Assembly (NCBI GenBank): GCA_036276235.1 | Contig: DATBDZ010000044.1 | Coordinates: forward strand, 1-36,884 | Source: JANWHF01 sp036276235 | GTDB taxonomy: Bacteria > Planctomycetota > Phycisphaerae > Tepidisphaerales > Tepidisphaeraceae | Direction of reading: 5' to 3' | DNA length: 36,884 bases | In this document: in pieces, positions 31,200 through 36,884 of the stretch | Layout: every line of letters begins with the position of its first letter | Numbering within the stretch: the first letter of the stretch is position 1 | Translations under genes and position numbers: made by a program | Notes under the pieces: model-generated | Seen by the model: the letters and a program-made list of their open reading frames with translations, nothing else | Told to the model about the DNA's origin: nothing | Database searches by the model: none

Positions 31200-33020
31200 T
31201 TACTTCTTGGAGCCGACCAAAGTGCCGTGCTCTTCGTCGGCGGTCGATCCGGTATAGTGGCCGACGGTATCTCTTGGCATTCCGCGCGGCGAGGCGAGGG
31301 CCGAGATGACATACTCGGGGTAAGCCGAGATGCCATGCTCGTGCAGGTCCATGCCTTCCAGTTCGCCTTCCTTGGAGAGACGGAGCTTGCCCATCATGTG
31401 CAGCACGCCGAAGACAGTCATCGCCACGGTAAACGTCGCCGCGCACACGATGAAGCTGCCGATGGCTTGCCCAGCGAGCACCTTGAATCCGCCGCCGTAG
31501 AACAGGCCGGTGAGGGCGTCGCCGCTGCCGTGTACAGGATTGGGGACACTCGTCGGGCTGCTGCCGGCGGCGGAGTAATAGCCGCACGCAAACAAACCGA
31601 GCGAAAGCGTTCCCCAGATTCCGCACAAGCCGTGGACCGGCCACGCACCGATCGGATCGTCAATACGGAGGTACTCCAGAAGATCGACGCCCAGAATCAC
31701 GATGACGCCGGCGATCGCGCCCAGCGCACAAGCGCCCGTCGGGCTGACCCAATAGCAGGGGCAGGTGATCGCGACCAAGCCGGCCAGGAAGCCGTTGGTG
31801 ATCGCGGCGGCGTCCCATTTCTTGATGCGTGCATAGACGAAGAGTTCAGCAGCCATGCCACCCGTGCAGGCGGCGAGCGTGGTGTTGGCGGCAACGCGTG
31901 CGATGCCACCGAAGTCCATCGCGGAGAGCGTGGAGCCGGGGTTGAAGCCGTACCAGCCGAACCACAGGATGAACCCGCCGATGACGCCCATCACCAGGTC
32001 GTGTGGCAGCATGGGGCCGCCGCCATCGCGCTTGAATTTGCGGCCAATTCTAGGCCCAAGCATGATGCCGCCGGCGATGGCGATCCATCCACCGATCGAG
32101 TGCACCACCGTCGATCCGGCAAAGTCGTGGAAGTTCATTCCCAGGCCGGTGAGGAAGTGAGTGAAGGAGTTGGCAGACGCGTTTAACCCGCCCATCGTGT
32201 AGAGGAATCCATCCGGTCCCCAGGCCCAGTGGCCGATGATCGGATAGATAAAACCCGAGACGCAGACGGAGTAGAGGATGTCGCCGATGAAATCGGTGCG
32301 GCCGATCATCGTGCCCGAGCAGATGGTCGAGGCGCAGTCGGCGAATGCGAACTGGAAGACCCAGTGGGCCAGAACGGGCACGCCGGTGGTGCCATAGAGC
32401 GTCATCGCGCCGATGCCCTTGAGGAAGAACCAGCTATTGACCGGTCCGCCCGCGGCGTCGTTGGGATCATGCCAGCCGATGAAACCGTTGCCCTGGCCGA
32501 ACATGAAGGCGTAGCCCCACGCGTAATAGAGGAAGCCGCACAAACATGTGTCGAATACGCATTCGACCAGCACGTTGACGGTTTCGCGGCTTCGACAGAA
32601 GCCGGCTTCGAGCATGGTGAAGCCCGCCTGCATCCCGAACACCAGGAACGCTGCGACGAGTGTCCAGACGGTGTTGAGCGGATTGATAATGTCGCCGCCC
32701 TTGGCGATGGCATATGGATCCGGCGTGGCAGCTGCTGCCACGGCCTGCGTGGTCGCGGGCTCAGTCGCCGCCTGCGCGTGCGCCGTGCCGGACATCATCG
32801 CCGGAACAACATTGATGAGCAGTATGACGGCGATGAGCGCGCCAAAGCCGAGCATCTTGCCGGCAAAGACGAGTCTGGCATAGCGTCGCCATTCCGGGTC
32901 ATGCATGCGCTGGCCGAGCCGCGCGAGCTTCTGACCGAACGATAATCTTCCCCCGCCCAGGGCGGGGTCCATCGAGCGACGTCGTCTTGTCGATCGACGG
33001 TCACGTGCCGCTTCCAGCAT
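31200..33020 (-). CDS. amtB: Ammonium transporter (Amt family)
   Basis: The 606-residue protein is longer than the usual 400-450 because of about 49 basic cytoplasmic residues before a signal-like segment (about 50-82, ending AHAQA), plus a roughly 60-residue C-terminal tail. The pore residues are present: twin histidines His307 (STVVHSIGG) and His463 (WPVHGLCGIWG), and the aromatic gate region WVFQFAFADCASTI. AAGGAG lies seven bases before the ATG at 33020, which supports the long form. It conducts ammonium across the inner membrane and is probably blocked by the PII protein encoded downstream. It is divergent from a two-component system. Confidence 0.95.
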   Translation of the reverse strand: MLEAARDRRSTRRRRSMDPALGGGRLSFGQKLARLGQRMHDPEWRRYARLVFAGKMLGFGALIAVILLINVVPAMMSGTAHAQAATEPATTQAVAAAATPDPYAIAKGGDIINPLNTVWTLVAAFLVFGMQAGFTMLEAGFCRSRETVNVLVECVFDTCLCGFLYYAWGYAFMFGQGNGFIGWHDPNDAAGGPVNSWFFLKGIGAMTLYGTTGVPVLAHWVFQFAFADCASTICSGTMIGRTDFIGDILYSVCVSGFIYPIIGHWAWGPDGFLYTMGGLNASANSFTHFLTGLGMNFHDFAGSTVVHSIGGWIAIAGGIMLGPRIGRKFKRDGGGPMLPHDLVMGVIGGFILWFGWYGFNPGSTLSAMDFGGIARVAANTTLAACTGGMAAELFVYARIKKWDAAAITNGFLAGLVAITCPCYWVSPTGACALGAIAGVIVILGVDLLEYLRIDDPIGAWPVHGLCGIWGTLSLGLFACGYYSAAGSSPTSVPNPVHGSGDALTGLFYGGGFKVLAGQAIGSFIVCAATFTVAMTVFGVLHMMGKLRLSKEGELEGMDLHEHGISAYPEYVISALASPRGMPRDTVGHYTGSTADEEHGTLVGSKK

Positions 33021-33594
33021 ACGCTGACTCCTTACATTGGCTCGCAGGCGAGCGCAGACCGTCCACCCGTCGGGTTACGCAACCCAACTCAAGTCCCGGC
33101 AACAACCACGCTTGTCTTCAACAAGACCGTGTCGTGACCACGAGACAACTATCCTTGGGGATGAGCAGACAGTGTTTCAGACATGCGTATATCAAACTCG
33201 ATACCAGACCGGAGGCGCGGCACATTTCCGCACGAAAGGGCTGAAAATAGCGTAGAATCAGCGCCGTCGAGAATTGAACAACAAATGAGCGATCGCCCGC
33301 GCATGCGTCGGCTCAGAACCATCAGACCCGTTCGACCGGCATTCGCACTGTAGAACGCATTGCATTCTGCAACCGACGCATCGACTGGGGCGGCCAGGGA
33401 TGCCATCGGTGGCGGGCAAGACGATTGAATAGGCAGCCAGCGGCGCGAAGTTCCGAACGTGCGCGGATTGTAAGCACCTGCCAACAGAACAGGCGGGCGC
33501 TTCCGCGGACGCGCTTCGGCGCTTCGTGCATTTAACCGCAAAGTCGGATGGTTTGGTTCGTTTATCGTTGACGGCTCAAAGATTGCTGATCGAA

Positions 33595-33617
33595 CTAATG
33601 TACATCTGTCACATTAG
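33595..33617. promoter_or_regulatory. Dyad upstream of the response-regulator gene
   Basis: CTAATGT and ACATTAG form perfect 7-base arms around nine bases, 33 bp before the ATG at 33651. It could be an operator for the regulator itself. The remaining 33021-33594 region holds no gene I can support and no clear sigma-54 (-24/-12) promoter. Confidence 0.4.
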
Positions 33618-33650
33618 ACGGCTTTGGGAGAAACGAGGCCTCAGACCCAA

Positions 33651-34997
33651 ATGAGCTCAAAGAAACAAGTGCGCGCGTTGATCGTCGATGACGAGGCCGA
33701 CATCAGCCGCATGATCGCAATGTGCCTGCAGGCGGATGGCCATGAAAGCATGAGCGTCTCGACCATCGGCGATGCGGTCACCCAGGCCGCACATCGATCA
33801 TTTGATCTGATTCTCTTGGATCTGCGCCTCGGGACCGAAAACGGCCTCGATGCGATCGGCCCGCTGCTGGCGACCAGCCCATGGGTGCGCATTGTTGTGA
33901 TCACGGCTTTTTCCGCTGTCGAGACGGCAGTCGAGGCGATGAAGCGCGGCGCCAGCGAGTATCTGGCCAAGCCCTTCACTCCGGCGCAGATTCGCCTGGT
34001 CGTGAAGAAGGTGGCTGAAGCACAGGCGCTGGCGCGGCGGGCGGCAGCGCTGCAGGAGCTCGTCGCCGGCACCGGACCCTCGATCGATCTGGACACGAAA
34101 AGCGCGGCCATGCGGGATGCGATCGAAGTCTCGCATCGCGCCGCCGACGGGACTGCCGCCATCCTCATTCGCGGCGAGCCGGGCACCGGCAAGCGCACGC
34201 TGGCACGGGCGATCCACGCCTGGAGCCCCCGCGCCGAACAGCCGTTTACAGTCGCCGGAAGCCGCGCGCCAACCGCCGCCCATCTTGAAGCCGAGTGGTT
34301 TGGCACGGCAAAGAAAATGCCCGGCGGAAATCTGCTCGAGCAGGGAGGGCGCATCGCCTATTGCGACGGAGGCACGCTGCTGATCGAAGACGTCGATCGC
34401 CTTCCGCTCACGACGCAACCGAAGTTGCTGCGATTGATTCAGGATCACGAGTACGAGCGACCCGGAGATTTTTCGCCGCATCGATCTGATGTGCGGATCA
34501 TTGCAACAACCGCCGCCGATCTGGACGCGCTGGCGGGAAAGGGGGAGCTTTATCCGGATCTGCTTTATGCATTGCGCGGCGTGAGCATCGAGCTGCCGCC
34601 GCTGCGCCGCCGGCCGGACGATATCCCAATCCTTGCCGATCGATATCTGGCGTTTTTCGCGCGGCAGACACGCCGGCCGGTCGTTGGCTTCTCCGAAGCC
34701 GCGATCGACGAATTGTGCCGTCACTCATGGCCCGGAAACATTCGCGAGCTGCGCAACATGGTGGAGCGCGCGGTGCTCGTCTGCCGCGGCGAAAAGATCG
34801 AGCCTTCTGATTTTCCGCTGGGAGGATTGAATCGTGTCAACGCGGTGGCGCTGGGCGATCCGGTGCCGCTGGATATGATCGAAGAGTTGCATATTCGTGG
34901 TGTTTTGGCTTCCACACCGTCGCTCGACTCCGCGGCTGCAACGCTCGGACTCGATACCACAACACTGTGGCGACGCCGGAAAAAATATGGAATCTGA
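33651..34997 (+). CDS. NtrC/AlgB-type response regulator lacking the sigma-54 contact motif
   Basis: The 448-residue protein (from ATG 33651; a TTG at 33624 is possible) has a receiver domain with Asp13-Asp14, phospho-acceptor Asp57, Thr84 and Lys107. The AAA+ domain has Walker A GEPGTGKR (175-182) and a Fis-type HTH (about 425-448, AAATLGLDTTTLWRRRKKYGI). The GAFTGA loop expected near 222-227 reads KKMPGGN. Walker B reads LLIED instead of FLDE. The arginine-finger segment FREDLYYRL reads LYPDLLYAL. It is therefore unlikely to remodel sigma-54 in the standard way. It overlaps the kinase gene by 11 bp. Confidence 0.9.
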   Translation: MSSKKQVRALIVDDEADISRMIAMCLQADGHESMSVSTIGDAVTQAAHRSFDLILLDLRLGTENGLDAIGPLLATSPWVRIVVITAFSAVETAVEAMKRGASEYLAKPFTPAQIRLVVKKVAEAQALARRAAALQELVAGTGPSIDLDTKSAAMRDAIEVSHRAADGTAAILIRGEPGTGKRTLARAIHAWSPRAEQPFTVAGSRAPTAAHLEAEWFGTAKKMPGGNLLEQGGRIAYCDGGTLLIEDVDRLPLTTQPKLLRLIQDHEYERPGDFSPHRSDVRIIATTAADLDALAGKGELYPDLLYALRGVSIELPPLRRRPDDIPILADRYLAFFARQTRRPVVGFSEAAIDELCRHSWPGNIRELRNMVERAVLVCRGEKIEPSDFPLGGLNRVNAVALGDPVPLDMIEELHIRGVLASTPSLDSAAATLGLDTTTLWRRRKKYGI

Positions 34998-36884
34998 TCC
35001 GGCAAAACCTGATTCCACTCCACACCGGCGGCATCAGTTGACGGTACGCAGCAAGCTGCGCTTGAGCTTCGGCGCGTTACTCCTGGTGCTGCTCACGGCC
35101 AGCGGCATGGGCGTCATCGTCCTGTCCCACTACAACCGCACGTTTAATCGCATCTTCCACGAAAACTACGACAGCGTTTCCTATTGCCATCAAATGAACG
35201 AGGCGCTGGATGCGCTGAACGAAGAGGCGCAGCGCCAGATCTGGGACGCCAGCCCGGCAGCGCCCAGCGTCATCACGGATTGGGAAACGCAGTTTACCGA
35301 CAATATCACGAAGCAACGGCACAATTGCTTTCTCTATCGCGAGCAGGAAAAGAGCGACGCGGTCGCCGCCAGCTTTGAAAAATATCGCAGGGAACTCGCG
35401 GGCTTTCGGGACGGAACTGTGGGCGATCGCCGCGATTTTTATCGCCTGACCCTGCTGCCGCATGTCGGGCTGCTGCGCAACAGCGTTCAGGAGCTGATCG
35501 CCATGAACTTGCGAAACATGGTCGATGTGGATGGGCAGGTTCGCAGGACGATGGACGCGGTGCGCAGCGCGCTGCTCATCGTTGCCGCCGCGGGATTGCT
35601 CCTGGCGATCCTCTTTGTCGTGATCATCGGCCCGGCGATGTTGCGGCCGCTTTCGACGCTCACTCGCTCCGCGCAGCAGATCGCCGAGGGGCAGCTCGAT
35701 CTTTCAGTGGACGTTCCAACGCGCGATGAACTGGGGCAACTGGCGGCGGCGTTTAATATGATGGCCGAGCGCCTTCGCGAAGCGCGGCAGCGCGATCGCG
35801 ATCGCCTGGCGCGCACTGAGCAAACGACGCAGATGGCCATCGATAGCCTCCCCGATGCCGTTGTCGTCCTCGGGGCTAACGGAGACATCGAGCTGACCAA
35901 CCGCTCGGCGACTGACTTATTTGGCCTCACCCCGCGCGGCGCAACACCGCCGCCATCTTGGCTGACGGCGCTCTTCGAGCAGGTCATCGAAACCGGCCAG
36001 CGGTTTGAGCCCAAGGGATATCGCTCAGCAATCCAGCGCTTTTCCAATGGCGACGAGCGCTTCTATCTCCCGCACGCTGTCCCGCTGCGTGCGAATGATG
36101 GGCGGACTGTCGGCGTCACGGTGATCTCGGCGGATGTCACTCATCTCAAACACGCCGACGAAGCCAAGAGCGATTTGGTATCGACAGTCTCGCACGAGCT
36201 GCGCACGCCGCTGACGAGCATTCGCATGGCGGTTCATATGCTTGCCGAGGAGACGTTTGGCGCGCCGTTGGTCGATCAGCAAAAGGAGCTTTTGCGGACG
36301 GCGTGCGACAACAGCGATCGACTTCACCGGATTCTGGAGAGCCTGCTGAGCATCAGCCGCATCGAATCAGGCCGCGCGCCGCTCAAGCTGGAGCCGGTGC
36401 AGGCGAGGGAGATTGTTTCGCACGCGATCGCGCCGCTGCAGTCGAACTTTGCCGACGCGGGCGTGCGTTTGCTGACCGACGTTTCGTCTGAGGTGATGGT
36501 GATGGCCGACATGAGCTGCGTCGGACATGTGCTGACGAATCTGCTGAGCAACGCGCTGCGCTTCAGCTCGCGCGGCGGGGAAGTGCGCGTTTCGTGTGCC
36601 TGCACAACCGATCAGGCCGTATTCACAGTCAGCGACGATGGGCCGGGCATCGCCGATGAGCACATCCCGCATTTATTCGAGAAGTTTTATCGCGTCGCGA
36701 CGCCATCGCATCCCGCGGGCGCCGGACTGGGACTGGCGATTGCAAAGGAAATCGTCGCCGCCCACGGAGGCGCGATTGCGGTCGAGAGCCAGCGCGGACA
36801 CGGAGCGTCATTTGTCTTTTCGCTGCCGTTGCACGAGCACAGAGCCATCGCGCCGCTCGCCACCGTGTCCGCAGAGTCCGGGTT
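34987..36884 (+). CDS. KinB-like membrane sensor histidine kinase (3' end outside window)
   Basis: 632 codons are visible and no stop is reached. Domain order: a cytoplasmic basic start, TM1 about 28-47, a periplasmic helical sensor about 48-193, TM2 about 194-216, HAMP to about 268, PAS about 281-388 (DSLPDAVVVLGANGDI), HisKA with His403 (VSTVSHELRTPLTS), and an HATPase domain with N-box (TNLLSNALRFSS), G1 (DDGPGI) and G2 (GAGLGLAIAKE). The catalytic domain is nearly complete, so little is missing. This layout matches KinB, which pairs with AlgB-type regulators. It presumably phosphorylates Asp57 of the overlapping upstream gene product. Confidence 0.93.
   Translation, partial: MESDPAKPDSTPHRRHQLTVRSKLRLSFGALLLVLLTASGMGVIVLSHYNRTFNRIFHENYDSVSYCHQMNEALDALNEEAQRQIWDASPAAPSVITDWETQFTDNITKQRHNCFLYREQEKSDAVAASFEKYRRELAGFRDGTVGDRRDFYRLTLLPHVGLLRNSVQELIAMNLRNMVDVDGQVRRTMDAVRSALLIVAAAGLLLAILFVVIIGPAMLRPLSTLTRSAQQIAEGQLDLSVDVPTRDELGQLAAAFNMMAERLREARQRDRDRLARTEQTTQMAIDSLPDAVVVLGANGDIELTNRSATDLFGLTPRGATPPPSWLTALFEQVIETGQRFEPKGYRSAIQRFSNGDERFYLPHAVPLRANDGRTVGVTVISADVTHLKHADEAKSDLVSTVSHELRTPLTSIRMAVHMLAEETFGAPLVDQQKELLRTACDNSDRLHRILESLLSISRIESGRAPLKLEPVQAREIVSHAIAPLQSNFADAGVRLLTDVSSEVMVMADMSCVGHVLTNLLSNALRFSSRGGEVRVSCACTTDQAVFTVSDDGPGIADEHIPHLFEKFYRVATPSHPAGAGLGLAIAKEIVAAHGGAIAVESQRGHGASFVFSLPLHEHRAIAPLATVSAESG

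Noticed and set aside
33149..33541. 130-residue minus-strand ORF in the amtB/regulator intergenic region
   Set aside because: There is no ribosome site, the composition is low-quality (arginine and proline rich), no motif is recognised, and the ORF has no partner operon. I treat the region as non-coding.
33021..33594. Sigma-54 promoter or NtrC sites for amtB
   Set aside because: I looked for TGGCAC-N5-TTGC and TGCACC-N5-GGTGCA on both strands and found only partial matches.

Overview
The window looks like a chromosomal segment of a planctomycete, most likely of the Phycisphaerae/Tepidisphaeraceae type. This is inferred from gene content, not from a search. The markers are two LEPR-XLL leader proteins (15902 and 19517), a PVC-type CxxCH dehydrogenase, a DUF1080 protein, an exported Gfo/Idh/MocA protein, a BlaI/M56/secretin-N trio, and intergenic spaces full of palindromic repeats. 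I found no rRNA, tRNA, CRISPR array or transposase gene.

Layout. (1) 1-3206: a cupredoxin and a Tat-exported metallophosphoesterase (minus strand) are divergent from an ECF sigma/zinc anti-sigma pair, followed by a UPF0314/DUF2585 membrane protein. These families are more familiar from Alphaproteobacteria. (2) 3220-7949: a large secreted beta-sandwich protein and a secreted carboxypeptidase-regulatory-like protein converge on a double hairpin. (3) 8134-12010: housekeeping ychF, a Uma2-type nuclease and an EF-G-like GTPase. (4) 12190-14474: an autoregulated BlaI repressor, an M56 membrane protease and a small secretin-N/coiled-coil protein. (5) 14461-20992: secreted glycan- and surface-type proteins. 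One is a Kelch/CBM protein that appears to start at ATT behind a perfect AGGAGG. (6) 21434-30430: S41 peptidase, DUF1080, Gfo/Idh, PQQ-like propeller and PVC cytochrome, all exported, separated by nested REP-like repeats. (7) 30748-36884: amtB-glnB divergent from a response regulator/histidine kinase pair.

How the genes work together. Region 6 resembles a periplasmic 3-keto-sugar or carbohydrate oxidation set: an oxidoreductase, a putative 3-keto-glycoside hydrolase, a propeller protein and a haem dehydrogenase. Region 7 pairs ammonium uptake and its PII regulator with a KinB/AlgB-like two-component system. The PII lacks Tyr51, and the NtrC-family regulator lacks GAFTGA and has altered Walker B and arginine-finger motifs.

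The most unusual material is between the genes. Several repeat families share a GTAG head followed by a GC-rich palindrome and occur as inverted pairs. A second family is built on CCCTCTCCCC/GGGGAGAGGG and occurs in three composite copies. One of these copies carries a 24-bp palindrome inserted exactly at its loop. The repeats supply the stop codon of one gene and the C-terminal residues of another. This matches REP/BIME architecture, although no REP-associated transposase is present here.
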